Below are positions 27,158-37,462 of a stretch of 64,000 bases of DNA, one piece after another. Source of the DNA: an uncultured Alistipes sp. (GTDB lineage Bacteria > Bacteroidota > Bacteroidia > Bacteroidales > Rikenellaceae); assembly GCA_900539755.1 (NCBI GenBank), contig UQDC01000005.1:62001-126000 (forward strand), in the 5' to 3' direction. Under the pieces are notes generated by a model, which worked only from the letters and a program-made list of their open reading frames with translations, ran no database searches and was not told where the DNA came from. How positions within the stretch are numbered: the first letter of the stretch is position 1; each line of letters starts with the position of its first letter. A program made the position numbers and the translations under genes.

Positions 27158-28773
27158 GCTTGTACTTTGGGGTTATTGGTACACGCTTCGACACGCTGTG
27201 ATGTTGCTGCCTCAGCTGTTGATTTGGAGCTACTACTGTTCGCTCCCTTTTTTTTTGACGCAGTTGTGACAGCGTCGGTAGCCAACTCTTTTGTTGTCTG
27301 GTGTGTGGATGAAACAGCTTTAGAACATTCAGTGGGAGACGAAGTAGCCTCTTTGGTTGCGGTGTCTGAATCATTGGGAACCGATGGGGTTGTTTGTGTG
27401 GCCGCTGCAATTGTGTCGATTATTCCCTCTTTGAGGTCCATGATGCGAACATTATAGGGAGAATTTTCAGCCATCTGATCCATATTCTTGAGGATGGTAT
27501 CGATTTCGCGATATTCACTGTTCATGCCGATATCCAGTGGATCTTTCCACAGGTCTTGGTAATTTTTAGGAATGCGATCTTGTGCGGCAGGGCGTGACGT
27601 TGCAACCTGATGGATCACATCGAACACAGTCAATTTGTGGACATCTCTCGCTGGAAGGTAAAAGTTGGTTTTGTCATCTTTACCTAATGACGGTGCAATT
27701 AACTTTGCGCGTTCCAAATCGAAGGTGACATCCCGGACGATACGCACGGGCATATTCAGCTGTTGAGCCACCTGTTCTGACGAGATGCCGCCTTTGTTGT
27801 CCAGAAAATGGAAAACAATTTGTCGCATGACCAACAGTAGAGCACGTTTGCGATATTCATAGCTCATCTCGCTGGCCCGTTTCTCGTATTCGAATTTTTT
27901 GATGTTTTGGTAAGCGAAAGCCAGCTCTCCACCGAAAAGTACGATCTGCCAGCTGGCTTGCAACCAGATCAGGAAAAGCGGGAAGGCGGCAAAGCTACCG
28001 TAAATGGCATTATAACTGGTCAACGAGGATTGAATGTTGACGTATATAATCTGGAACAGCTGGAAAATAGAGCCGGCTATGATTCCGGCGGTCATGGCGC
28101 TGCGGGGCTTGACTTTGGTGTTCGGAATCACCATGTAGAGGAAGGCGAACATCACCCAAATGGTGAACAGCGAGAAGAGTCCGAAAAAGAATTCGATTGT
28201 AGGACCTGGAGTGATGTGCAGCAGTCGGTCCTGCAGTTGCAGACGGATGCTGTTGGATATGATCCACAGAATCGGTACGATTACTACGACCGCAATGTAG
28301 TCACTTACTTTGCGGGCGATGCTGCGTGATTTGCGTACTTCCCAAATGTCGTTGAATGCCTTTTCGACGTTGTTGAACACCTTGATGACCGACCAAAATA
28401 ATACCAGCAAACCGACAGAAGCGATCAGGCCTCCTTTTGTTCGTTGCAGCATGGCATTGGCGAATTCGATCACCTGATCGATCACTATACGGTATTGAGG
28501 AAATTCGGAATAGAGATAAGCACTGAGTTTGGTCTCCAGTGCGAAGCCTTTGGCAATGCCGAACATCAGGGCAGCGATCGGAACGATCGACATAAGGGTG
28601 TAAAAAGTGAGAGCGGCTGATTTGATCAGGATGCTGTGCTCGGAGAAACCCTGAGCGGTGAACAGACACACTTTGAATTGTCGTACAGCCCAACGAATTT
28701 TGGACGAACGATATTCATGTTCTTTTTTGAACCAAATGTCGTAGGAGATATATTGGATGATTTTTTTGATCAT
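27154..28773 (-). CDS. YihY/BrkB-family inner-membrane protein with polar C-terminal tail
   Basis: About six transmembrane segments between residues 45 and 290. The family block KSAALTFYTLMSIVPIAALMFGIA is near the start, and GSFAAFPLFLIWLQASWQIVLFGGELAFAYQN closes the membrane part, both hallmarks of YihY/UPF0761 (wrongly once called RNase BN). A cytoplasmic winged-helix-like region follows (about 300-400). Residues 460-539 are a low-complexity Ser/Thr/Ala/Lys tail with no known domain. Molecular function of the family is unsettled. First gene of the yihY-DUF2520-kdsC set. Confidence 0.85.
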   Translation of the reverse strand: MIKKIIQYISYDIWFKKEHEYRSSKIRWAVRQFKVCLFTAQGFSEHSILIKSAALTFYTLMSIVPIAALMFGIAKGFALETKLSAYLYSEFPQYRIVIDQVIEFANAMLQRTKGGLIASVGLLVLFWSVIKVFNNVEKAFNDIWEVRKSRSIARKVSDYIAVVVIVPILWIISNSIRLQLQDRLLHITPGPTIEFFFGLFSLFTIWVMFAFLYMVIPNTKVKPRSAMTAGIIAGSIFQLFQIIYVNIQSSLTSYNAIYGSFAAFPLFLIWLQASWQIVLFGGELAFAYQNIKKFEYEKRASEMSYEYRKRALLLVMRQIVFHFLDNKGGISSEQVAQQLNMPVRIVRDVTFDLERAKLIAPSLGKDDKTNFYLPARDVHKLTVFDVIHQVATSRPAAQDRIPKNYQDLWKDPLDIGMNSEYREIDTILKNMDQMAENSPYNVRIMDLKEGIIDTIAAATQTTPSVPNDSDTATKEATSSPTECSKAVSSTHQTTKELATDAVTTASKKKGANSSSSKSTAEAATSQRVEACTNNPKVQA

Positions 28774-29050
28774 TGTCGCAGGGTGTCACTCTTTGCAAAG
28801 ATAACAAAATCCGTGAGGTTTGGGAAAATTGGAGAAAGTGTTTTGCTTGGTAATGTCAGCAATAATTCCTGGTGCTGAGACGAATCGATTAAAATGATAG
28901 ATGATTCAGTCAGCACCTGACTTTGCATCGATTTTCTCTATTGCAAAGCCGATATGAATAGAAAAATATGACTCAATGGTTGAACCTTTGCTGTTAATTC
29001 CGGTTTGAGGGGACAGGTGTCCGTACGACCTTGAGTTAATACTTTTACGC

Positions 29051-30562
29051 TTAAACCATTGTGTCGTTAGCTGAGTCTTTGGATTGGGATGTTAAAGAGG
29101 TGTTATTGGGGCCTGTGGTTTTGGGTAACCGTCTGATTTTGATGTTGAGCCATGCAAACAGGATTGACATCACAGGACTCAGATAACAGAAAAAAGCGTA
29201 TGGGAGGTAGGTAAAGGTGGATACCCCCAATACACTGGACTGGGTTGCACCGCAGGTATTCCAGGGAAAGAGGACAGAGGTAACGGTGCCGGTATCTTCC
29301 AAGGTGCGGCTCAGCACTTCCGGAGCCAGTCGGTTTTTACGGTAGGCGTTGGAGAACATTTTGCCGGGAACCACAATGGCGATGTATTGATCCGAAGCGG
29401 TTGCATTGAACAGCAGACAGGTACCGGTTGTGGTGGTGACCAGTCCGCCGGTGGAGTGTACGCGTTGGATCAGTGCCGAGGTGATTCGTTCGAGGAACTG
29501 TCCGGCCTCCATGACTCCGCCGAAAATCATGGCGGTAATGATCAGCCAGATGGTATTCATCATGCCGGCCATTCCCGAGGTGCTGAAAAGGGTATCGACA
29601 GTCGGATTCCCTGTGTTGATCGACAGTGAGCCGTACATGGCCTGGGTGATGATGCGGTAGGCACCTTTAAAGGTCAGTGTCTCTTGTCCGCTCAATTGGG
29701 TAATTACATCGGACTGAGTGATCAACGCTAAAATAGCCCCCAGAATAGCTCCCAGGAAAAGGACAGGTACAGGTTCGACACGTCGAGCAATCATCCAAAT
29801 GACAATGATTGGTACGATGAAGAGCAGCGGACTGATCTGGTATGTGGAGGTAATGGTCTGTTGTACGGCATCGACAGACATATCGGTCGGTTGTATATCG
29901 ATGCAGAGCGAAATGATTGTAAACAGAATGATGGTGATCAGTATAGTGGGAACTGTCGTAAACATCATATACCGGATATGGGTGAACAGATTGACTCCGG
30001 CAGTGGCAGAGGCGAGATTGGTTGTATCGCTGAGTGGTGAGACTTTATCTCCGAAGTAGGCTCCTGAGATGATGGCACCGGCGATCATGGCGTCGTTGAG
30101 ACCGAGGGTCTGACCGATTCCCAATAGGGCCACACCGACGGTAGCGATGGTGGACCAGGAGCTGCCGGTAGCTATTGCAATGATTGCAGCGATGATTACG
30201 GCTGCTGGCAGAAAATAGTCGGGGCGCAGGATATACAATCCGTAATGGATCATGGCGGGAATGATTCCACTCAGCATCCAGGTGCCGGCTAAAGCTCCGA
30301 TCATCATGAGGATAAGGATAGCGGGCATGGCAGCTGAAAGCGTGTGGAGAATCCCTTTGAGAATATCTTGCCAGGTGACTTTATTGTAGAGTGCGATGCA
30401 GGTTGCGACACTCGAAGCGATCAACAGTGAGATTTGGTTGGCACCGGAGAGGGTGTCATCGCCTAAAGTGATCACATTAAGGCTGATCAGCCCGATCAAT
30501 ACCAAAATGGGAATAACGGATTGTAGAATGGTAGGTCTTTTATGGCTTGTGTGGTTGCTCAT
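29051..30562 (-). CDS. nhaC: Na+/H+ antiporter, NhaC family
   Basis: Polytopic inner-membrane protein (about 11-12 hydrophobic segments, 503 residues). The AGAIISGAYFGDKVSPLSDTTNLAS stretch is the ion-pathway signature of NhaC-type carriers, and a second conserved half contains NTCGATQSSVLGV. Family members exchange sodium for protons; some swap malate and lactate, so the exact substrates are not certain. I start at 30562 (MSNHTSHKR), a 23-base overlap with the upstream methyltransferase gene; an earlier in-frame codon at 30604 would overlap by 65. Confidence 0.87.
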   Translation of the reverse strand: MSNHTSHKRPTILQSVIPILVLIGLISLNVITLGDDTLSGANQISLLIASSVATCIALYNKVTWQDILKGILHTLSAAMPAILILMMIGALAGTWMLSGIIPAMIHYGLYILRPDYFLPAAVIIAAIIAIATGSSWSTIATVGVALLGIGQTLGLNDAMIAGAIISGAYFGDKVSPLSDTTNLASATAGVNLFTHIRYMMFTTVPTILITIILFTIISLCIDIQPTDMSVDAVQQTITSTYQISPLLFIVPIIVIWMIARRVEPVPVLFLGAILGAILALITQSDVITQLSGQETLTFKGAYRIITQAMYGSLSINTGNPTVDTLFSTSGMAGMMNTIWLIITAMIFGGVMEAGQFLERITSALIQRVHSTGGLVTTTTGTCLLFNATASDQYIAIVVPGKMFSNAYRKNRLAPEVLSRTLEDTGTVTSVLFPWNTCGATQSSVLGVSTFTYLPYAFFCYLSPVMSILFAWLNIKIRRLPKTTGPNNTSLTSQSKDSANDTMV

Positions 30563-32021
30563 GTTGATCGAGATCTGGGTTTTGAATGAAAATTTCATCC
30601 CCAAGCATTAAGACATAGGGTTGTGTCCCGATACGGGTGAAAGCTGCATAGTGGGTCCCACCCTGACGGATACCTAATGACTTGGCGATGGTTTCTGCGT
30701 CTTGAGGAAAATCTTTTTTGAGTAGGTTACAACGGGTAATGCCGTCCTCTTTGAATCGTGATTTGAGTGCTTTAGGTTTGTATGGTGTAGCCCATTGAAT
30801 CGGGTAAATGTGCCCTACAAAGGATTGTGGAATATGACCGGAGAAAAGATACCCGGTGGCAGAATTGGCTCTGCATCCGCAGTATTGGGCATATTGTTCG
30901 ATCAGACGGGCCTTGTACAGCACTACATCCGGAATCAATAAGTAGCGTGTAGCAATGCCATCGGTTTTCTCTCGGGAGAAAATCAGGGTGTCTGGTTGAA
31001 TTGTAGATATTCGCGTAGAGTGATCTTGATTTTGTTCCGGAAATGGATTTTGTTTTGATGTCTGCTGTTCGGTCTTTTCTTGGGGTGGGCTTAGCCATTT
31101 TCCCTCTTTGTGCGAATAACAGAGTGTGGGATGCCCTGAGGCGGTTAATCGGATCACCCCCATTTGTGCAGAGTCTGTGGTAACATCCACAGGTATTTGG
31201 GGAGCTTCCGATCGCGTGGAGAGATTTCCAGTTGCCGAAAGGTTGTCTGTACTGGACAAACTATCCGAGGAGGAGGTTACTGTGCAATTGTTTTTAAGGT
31301 TGCGTATTTCAATTAAAACCTCTTTGCACTCGCCACGTACCGAGATAATTTCGATCGAACACTTCTCCCCAAAAAGTCGGAATGCTTCGTCAATGTCGAA
31401 GAGCGGTGAGGCTTTGATTACGACTAATGGCGAGAGTTGCAATAACGATGGCAGTAACTTGGTGACATTGGGCGAACAGTCCTCCAATAGCCACACTTTT
31501 TTGCCTTGGCTGTCTCTTCGGGCGGGATCAATATAGATCAGATCGATCGGGCCGATGGATTCCGCTCTTGAGTTCAGATCGGCTACGTATTGTTCTGCTG
31601 TAGTGGTTATGATTCGAATGTTACGGGCTTGGAGCCGTTCAAAATTGATTCGAGCGATCTCGCACAGTTCGGCGCTCTGTTCAACGGTTACGACCTGAGC
31701 GAAACATTTGCTGAAATGAAAGGCATCTACTCCTAAGCCACAGGTCAGGTCGAGGCAAGTGTGGCCTGTATAGTGTTTGAGAGAGGCACTCTCTTCACTG
31801 CTTGCCTGTTCGAAGGAGAGGGGAGGTAAAATACACTGTGCTGCATAGTAGGCGGGCAGTTTGATGCGGGCTCGTTGCAGATATTTGATTTGTGTCGCCA
31901 CCAATGGGCCATTCTCGCGCAAGGATAACGCTACCTTGGTCGGATCGTCGTTCAGATGTACGGCGATTTGTTCACGGACATCAGGCCGTAGCAGCGTCTT
32001 AATATCGTTGCAAGAGATCAT
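30540..32021 (-). CDS. Class I SAM-dependent methyltransferase with THUMP-like domain
   Basis: A 493-residue protein. The SAM site is clear: LTCGLGVDAFHFS (92-104), VTVEQSAELC (111-120) and LIYIDPARRD (161-170). The N-terminal region helps select substrate, and the C-terminal region is the THUMP-like domain of Bacteroidetes proteins, suggesting RNA as the target; the nucleotide modified is unknown. Two low-complexity stretches (about 246-285, Ser/Asp/Thr-rich; and 321-345, Gln-rich) interrupt the region between the domains and look lineage-specific. It overlaps comEC by four bases. Confidence 0.82.
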   Translation of the reverse strand: MISCNDIKTLLRPDVREQIAVHLNDDPTKVALSLRENGPLVATQIKYLQRARIKLPAYYAAQCILPPLSFEQASSEESASLKHYTGHTCLDLTCGLGVDAFHFSKCFAQVVTVEQSAELCEIARINFERLQARNIRIITTTAEQYVADLNSRAESIGPIDLIYIDPARRDSQGKKVWLLEDCSPNVTKLLPSLLQLSPLVVIKASPLFDIDEAFRLFGEKCSIEIISVRGECKEVLIEIRNLKNNCTVTSSSDSLSSTDNLSATGNLSTRSEAPQIPVDVTTDSAQMGVIRLTASGHPTLCYSHKEGKWLSPPQEKTEQQTSKQNPFPEQNQDHSTRISTIQPDTLIFSREKTDGIATRYLLIPDVVLYKARLIEQYAQYCGCRANSATGYLFSGHIPQSFVGHIYPIQWATPYKPKALKSRFKEDGITRCNLLKKDFPQDAETIAKSLGIRQGGTHYAAFTRIGTQPYVLMLGDEIFIQNPDLDQHEQPHKP

Positions 32022-33736
32022 GGTACAAATATCCGTGAATTTTTCTTAAAGACCAATTTTTCGTTTTGTTCTTCTCTTAATTTGACTACGATAGCGACAA
32101 TTGCGATAACTGCATAGAGTGCGATTACCATGCATCCAGGCATGTGGACATCTCGTATGGCAGTTATCGGAGTGTGTGCAGCCCAACCGATGATGCCGTT
32201 TTGCAGGGAGAGTGCGTGGTGAATAATGAAACTGCAGATTGGGTTGAGGAATCCGAATGGTATGAGCAACCAGATCAATCCTGTGCAAATAGTGATAAAT
32301 GAGGTGAGGATAACGATCGGATTGATCAGCAGGGAGATGATGGGGATATTGCCGAAACTGTATGCGACCAAAGGGAGCGTTCCGATCTGTGCGGCCAGGC
32401 CGAGGAAAATACAACTTAAAATAGCATTGGGAATACGTCTCCATTTTTTGCGATAACGGAACAGTCGAGGATAGAAGAAGAGGATGGAGAGCACAGCGAC
32501 AAAAGAGAGTTGAAAACTGATGTCGCTCAGATATCCCGGATGTACTGCTAACATGACAGTGGCGACACCCAATACAATGTTATAACTATTTCCTTTTTGT
32601 GTGATGTTGAATGCCAGTTGGGCACAGGACATCATCAGGGCTGCACGAATTACAGGAGCCGACAATCCGGCCATAACGGCATATCCCCACATGAAGAGTA
32701 TGACTAAGATGTTTTTGATTAGATGTCCCCGACGGAAGAGGACAATCCAGCCGAACAGCAAGTTTGCAAAGAGCAGAACAAACCCCATGTGGAGTCCCGA
32801 GACGGCCAAGATGTGAGCGACGCCGGTGATGGCATACTCTTGTCGCAGGTTGGGGTCGATACCTCGACGTTCACCGGCCACGAGTGTGGCGAGCAGATTG
32901 CGATCGGTTTCGTTCAGGTTGAGGCGCATAAGTCGGGAAACGGCGTTGTGTTGAACTGTTGCCGCCCAAATCGAGGTTGAAACGTTATGTGGGGTCATTC
33001 GGGTAATCAGAGCGCCTCTGGTTACATAGCTGCGCGCGAAGAGACCTCTACTGCGCATTAACCGTCCGTAACTGCTTCCGGTGGTGTCGATCGGATTGAG
33101 GTAGCCCCGAAAGGTGATCTGTTCGCCGATTTGAACCCGATAACAGGTATCAATGTAAAGTTGAATCTTTTCGGCAACGGGTGTCCATTTCGTAGGATGA
33201 TGCGGGTTAGGTGTTGCTAAGTTTTGCTGATCCTCGGAGGTGTGAGCACTTGATGCGCTGGGGATTGTATGATTCGCATCAGAATAAAAGTTTCTGTTTG
33301 GAATACAACCAGTTCCGGGAGATGAAGTTGGTAGGGAGTCAGAATTGCGGATAGTTTGGGGCTGGAATGTTTTGTTCGATTTTCGCGGGTAGGGACGATA
33401 GTAGCCGACATGAGCCGTTGTGCGCTGCCAGCGGCCTTGTGTGTAGGGTGTTGCGTCGATTTGGGCAATCATCAGCAACCGTTCTCCTTGCGGTATTTCG
33501 GGTTGGGCTGTGCCGATACGACTAAGCAGCAGACCGGTCAGCAAAATGGAGGCAGAGACGTACCACCATCCGGCGATGCTTTTCCGCAGGAACCAGGCAG
33601 CACCATAGACGATGCTGGCAATCAATATCAGTAACCAAGTAGGCACGGTGACCCATGGCGCCAACAAGATTCCGATCGTCAGCGGGACGATAATTCTGAA
33701 AAAGGGAGATAGTGCTATTTGGTCCGACAGATGCAT
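32018..33736 (-). CDS. comEC: ComEC/Rec2-family DNA-uptake channel protein
   Basis: Predicted inner-membrane channel that carries single-stranded DNA into the cytoplasm during transformation. Membrane segments near the N-terminus, an OB-like periplasmic part, then the competence domain beginning LVAGERRGIDPNLRQEYAITGVAHILAVSGLHMGFV. No metallo-beta-lactamase domain follows, so at 572 residues it is the short form common in Bacteroidetes. Residues 118-185 are a polar, low-complexity insertion in the OB-like part. The gene overlaps the methyltransferase downstream by four bases and starts 12 bases after yifB, a ComM relative. Confidence 0.87.
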   Translation of the reverse strand: MHLSDQIALSPFFRIIVPLTIGILLAPWVTVPTWLLILIASIVYGAAWFLRKSIAGWWYVSASILLTGLLLSRIGTAQPEIPQGERLLMIAQIDATPYTQGRWQRTTAHVGYYRPYPRKSNKTFQPQTIRNSDSLPTSSPGTGCIPNRNFYSDANHTIPSASSAHTSEDQQNLATPNPHHPTKWTPVAEKIQLYIDTCYRVQIGEQITFRGYLNPIDTTGSSYGRLMRSRGLFARSYVTRGALITRMTPHNVSTSIWAATVQHNAVSRLMRLNLNETDRNLLATLVAGERRGIDPNLRQEYAITGVAHILAVSGLHMGFVLLFANLLFGWIVLFRRGHLIKNILVILFMWGYAVMAGLSAPVIRAALMMSCAQLAFNITQKGNSYNIVLGVATVMLAVHPGYLSDISFQLSFVAVLSILFFYPRLFRYRKKWRRIPNAILSCIFLGLAAQIGTLPLVAYSFGNIPIISLLINPIVILTSFITICTGLIWLLIPFGFLNPICSFIIHHALSLQNGIIGWAAHTPITAIRDVHMPGCMVIALYAVIAIVAIVVKLREEQNEKLVFKKNSRIFVP

Positions 33737-33748
33737 GGTCAGGCTCTG

Positions 33749-35284
33749 TTAGGCACCCCATGAGGCACGGTCAAGGTTGCGGTATCGGATTGCTTCGGCG
33801 ATATGGGTAGAGCGAATGTCGGGACTTGCCTCCAAATCTGCAATGGTTCGAGCCACTTTGATGATTCGATCGTAGGCCCGGGCCGAAAGATTCAGACGTT
33901 CCATGGCGGTTTCGAGCAGTTTGACAGACTCTTGATCCAACGGACACCACTCGCGTAGTTGCCGGCTGCTCATCATCGAGTTGGTGTGAATATTGGTGCC
34001 TGCAAATCGTTTTTGCTGAATATGCCGGGCTGCAATCACCCGTTCCCGGATGGTGCTGCTCGACTCCTCCGGGCGAGTTTGCGTCAGGTCGGAGAAGGGG
34101 ACAGGTGTTACCTCCACCTGTAGATCGATGCGGTCAAGCATAGGCCCTGAGATGTGATTCAGGTATTTGGCTACGCTGCCAGGTGAGCAGACACAATGTT
34201 TAGTCGGATGGTTGTAGTAGCCGCATGGGCAGGGATTCATCGATGCAATCAGCATAAAGTTTGCCGGATATTCGACGGTATATTTGGATCGAGCGATAAC
34301 GATACGTTTCTCCTCCATGGGTTGCCTTAGCGATTCGAGCACCGTGCGACTGAATTCAGGCAGTTCGTCCAAAAACAGAATTCCATTGTGAGCTAACGAA
34401 ATCTCGCCGGGTTGTGGATTGGTTCCTCCTCCCACTAAGGCCACTTGTGAGGTGAGGTGGTGCGGCGCACGGAACGGACGAGTCGTGATTAGTCCCTCCT
34501 GACGGCCCAATTTCCCGGCTACGGAGTGGATTTTGGTTGTTTCGAGGGCCTCTTGCAGGGTGGTGGGTGGCATGATTGAAGGCATACGGCGGGCCAGCAT
34601 GGTTTTGCCTGATCCCGGAGGTCCCACCATCAGTACGTTGTGACCACCGGCAGCAGCCACTTCGAGAGCACGTTTGACAGGGGCTTGTCCTTTTACATCG
34701 CTGAAATCGTAGTCGAATGCGTATTGAGCGGCGGCAAAGGTCCGTTCTATGTCGATTTTCAGAGGTGTCAATTTGGTACTGCCCTGTAAAAAGTCGATGA
34801 CCTCATTTAAGTTTTTAACGCCATAAACATCCAATCCCTGAACCACGGCTGCTTCATGCGCATTAGCTTCAGGAAGGATAAGGCCTGCAAAACCCTCCTT
34901 TTGAGCTTGGATGGCAATGGGAAGTGCTCCTTTGATTGGCAGGATAGCTCCATTGAGTGATAGTTCACCAAGTAGAATGTATCGAGATAAATTTGGAGCG
35001 GTGATTTGACCCGATGCGGCTAAAATAGCGATTGCGATGGGAAGATCGTAAGCAGAACCCTCTTTGCGCAGGTCTGCTGGTGAGAGATTTACGGTCACCT
35101 TTTTACCGCTCATACGGTATTCACAGTTGTCGAAAGCCGAGCGGATACGCTCCTGACTTTCCCGTACGGCATTATCGGGCAGGCCAACGAGGTACATGCC
35201 TACACCGGCTGTAATGTTGACTTCTGCCGCAATAGTAATAGCTTCGATGCCGGAGATGGCACTGCAATAACTTTTGACAAACAT
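33749..35284 (-). CDS. YifB/ComM-type Mg-chelatase-like AAA+ ATPase
   Basis: A 511-residue ATPase with three parts: an N-terminal Lon-protease-like fold (to about 170, GVGMYLVGLPDNAVRESQERI), the AAA+ core with Walker A VGPPGSGKTML, Walker B ILFLDELPEF and the MNPCPCGYY motif with zinc-like cysteines, and a C-terminal lid. ComM homologues are hexameric helicases that widen branch migration of incoming DNA during transformation; neighbouring comEC fits that role. It begins the minus-strand set yifB-comEC-methyltransferase-nhaC. Confidence 0.9.
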   Translation of the reverse strand: MFVKSYCSAISGIEAITIAAEVNITAGVGMYLVGLPDNAVRESQERIRSAFDNCEYRMSGKKVTVNLSPADLRKEGSAYDLPIAIAILAASGQITAPNLSRYILLGELSLNGAILPIKGALPIAIQAQKEGFAGLILPEANAHEAAVVQGLDVYGVKNLNEVIDFLQGSTKLTPLKIDIERTFAAAQYAFDYDFSDVKGQAPVKRALEVAAAGGHNVLMVGPPGSGKTMLARRMPSIMPPTTLQEALETTKIHSVAGKLGRQEGLITTRPFRAPHHLTSQVALVGGGTNPQPGEISLAHNGILFLDELPEFSRTVLESLRQPMEEKRIVIARSKYTVEYPANFMLIASMNPCPCGYYNHPTKHCVCSPGSVAKYLNHISGPMLDRIDLQVEVTPVPFSDLTQTRPEESSSTIRERVIAARHIQQKRFAGTNIHTNSMMSSRQLREWCPLDQESVKLLETAMERLNLSARAYDRIIKVARTIADLEASPDIRSTHIAEAIRYRNLDRASWGA

Positions 35285-35685
35285 TGGGGTTAGTGTTATG
35301 GTGTTTTACGGAATGACATCAATCTATCTATGCCGCTCCGGATATGATGTCTTGAGTGTCCTACCTTGTTGGTAAGACAGACAAGATATAGGTTGTTTGC
35401 GTGCCGTGCATTTCAAGTTCACCAATCAAGAGTGAGTTGTTTTGGACGCAATATAGCAGAAACAACCCAAAGAACCGATTCGTTTCCTCGATCCATTGGG
35501 GAATTTTCCAGTGGACTCCTACTAAGATACTACAAAAAATGGAGAATTTGTGAACCAATCAGCATAGATGTGGTTGAGGTTTGCAATATTTCAGCATTGA
35601 ATAGCTCTTCCCTGTTAGTCACTGTCTCGTCGAGGCTCTGAACAACGCAACTACATGTTACTGTCGCCATAGATATAATAAATGT
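35285..35685. other. Non-coding gap upstream of yifB
   Basis: About 400 bases with no recognised gene, RNA or promoter box. A 91-codon plus-strand open frame has no domain features. Confidence 0.4.
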
Positions 35686-35720
35686 CTTGGGGCCTCTACA
35701 CGTCATGTGGAGACCCCAAG
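35686..35720 (-). terminator. Probable terminator of dnaB
   Basis: CTTGGGG (35686-35692) pairs with CCCCAAG (35714-35720), with an inner imperfect stem; the minus-strand 3' flank is U/A-rich. It lies about 105 bases past the dnaB stop. Confidence 0.55.
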
Positions 35721-35824
35721 TTGAAAATGGATGTGTGAAATTGATCGCGTGTGAAGAATGCAACTGAAGCTCGCCTCAGTGTGCGGTTAGTGGGACTTAA
35801 ACGGAAAAGTACGCACGGAATAAT

Positions 35825-37462
35825 TTAGAACGGTGATCCTTCATCATTGCCGTTGTTGCCAAAACCGTTCTGGCCGGAGCCGGATGTACCTCCCAGCGAA
35901 GAGGGAATATCTTGGAAAGACCCGCCGAAATTTCCACCAAAAGAGCCCGAAGGTACCCCCAATGCTCCGTATCCGCCCGGATCATTGAAATCCTGTGCGG
36001 CGCCAAGGGAAGAGGTGAATTCGGTATTCATGCTGCTGTCAATACCGGTGTAACCCGGATCGTCATCAAAATCCATAAAGCGAGCCTGTTCTTTGCGGAA
36101 TCGCAGTTTAATTGTGTCAACGGCTCCGTTACGGTGTTTTGCTACAATGACTTCGGCCATGCCTTCTGTCGGGGTGCCATCCTCATCTACGGTAAGTCCA
36201 TAATATTCGGGACGGTGGATAAAGGCAACTAGGTCGGCATCTTGCTCGATGGCTCCCGATTCACGCAGGTCAGAAAGTTGAGGCCGTTTGTTGCCGCCTC
36301 GCGATTCGACCGATCGGTTCAACTGTGACAGGGCAATAATCGGAACATTCAACTCTTTGGCTATGGCTTTTAATGAGCGGGAGATCATGGCGACCTCTTG
36401 TTCACGGTTGCTGTTGCGATTGTCTGTGTTGGCGGTCATCAACTGCAGGTAGTCGATGATGATCAGTTGAATGTCGTATTGGGTCTTGAGTCGGCGTACT
36501 TTGGATCTGAATTCGAAAACCGACAGAGCCGGAGTGTCATCAATAAACAGAGGTGCTGTTGAAAGCGGTTTGATGGCGGTCTCCATGTGTTTCCATTGTT
36601 CGGGTGTGAGATCGCCATTGCGGACGCTGCGAGAATCGAGTTCAGATTCGGCAACGATTAGACGCATCATCAACTGTTCGGCGCTCATTTCAAGTGAGAA
36701 AAATGCTACTCCCTTTTGAAAATCTACTGCCACATTGCGGGCAAGTGAGAGCACAAAAGCTGTTTTACCCATAGACGGGCGGGCTGCAATGATGATCAGG
36801 TCGGAAGGTTGCCATCCCAAAGTCAGACGATCGAGGTGTGTAAATCCTGAGGGGACACCGCTGAAGCCTCCTTCTCGTTTTGAGGCCTCTTCGATCATCT
36901 GTAAGGTCTTGTTTAAGATGTCACGCGATTTTTGAACGTCTCGTTTGACGTGTCCTTCGGCCACTTTGAAGATTTCACCTTCGGCAAAATCGATCAGGTC
37001 GGTTACATCCGAAGCCTCGTCGTAAGAGCGTTTTTGAATTTCGGTGGTCGCGCGAATCAGTTCACGTTGCACATATTTTTGAGCGATGATCTTCGCGTGA
37101 AATTCGACGTGAGCGGCCGATCCCACCTTTTGGGTTAGTTGGGCCAAATAAGAGGCTCCCCCTACAGCGGTCAACTTTTTGATCTGCTTCAGCTTTTCGG
37201 TGACCGTGTACAGGTCGATGGGTTTCAACTCCATCGACAAATCGAGAATCGCTTTATAGATGATTTGGTGCGTCTCTTTGTAGAATGCTTCTGGTGTGAG
37301 CAGTCCCTGCACCTCGATGACGGCATCCTTTTCGAGCATAAGCGCACCGAGAACGGCCTCTTCGAGTTCAACGGCCTGAGGCGGGACGATGCTGGCTGGA
37401 TCGGTCATTAGATCGGCTGCTGCTTGAGCGTTTTTTTCTTTGGAAGAGTATTGTTTGGCCAT
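35825..37462 (-). CDS. dnaB: Replicative DNA helicase
   Basis: Hexameric helicase that unwinds DNA at the replication fork. N-terminal DnaB domain (VPPQAVELEEAVLGALMLE), then the RecA-like motor with Walker A ARPSMGKTAF (227-236), the LIIIDYLQLM Walker B segment and SQLNRSVESRGGNKRPQLSDLRESGAIEQDAD. No intein interrupts it. The last 60 or so residues form a Gly/Ser/Phe-rich flexible tail. 545 residues. Followed upstream by the YgiQ-type gene on the same strand with a 72-base gap. Confidence 0.95.
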   Translation of the reverse strand: MAKQYSSKEKNAQAAADLMTDPASIVPPQAVELEEAVLGALMLEKDAVIEVQGLLTPEAFYKETHQIIYKAILDLSMELKPIDLYTVTEKLKQIKKLTAVGGASYLAQLTQKVGSAAHVEFHAKIIAQKYVQRELIRATTEIQKRSYDEASDVTDLIDFAEGEIFKVAEGHVKRDVQKSRDILNKTLQMIEEASKREGGFSGVPSGFTHLDRLTLGWQPSDLIIIAARPSMGKTAFVLSLARNVAVDFQKGVAFFSLEMSAEQLMMRLIVAESELDSRSVRNGDLTPEQWKHMETAIKPLSTAPLFIDDTPALSVFEFRSKVRRLKTQYDIQLIIIDYLQLMTANTDNRNSNREQEVAMISRSLKAIAKELNVPIIALSQLNRSVESRGGNKRPQLSDLRESGAIEQDADLVAFIHRPEYYGLTVDEDGTPTEGMAEVIVAKHRNGAVDTIKLRFRKEQARFMDFDDDPGYTGIDSSMNTEFTSSLGAAQDFNDPGGYGALGVPSGSFGGNFGGSFQDIPSSLGGTSGSGQNGFGNNGNDEGSPF

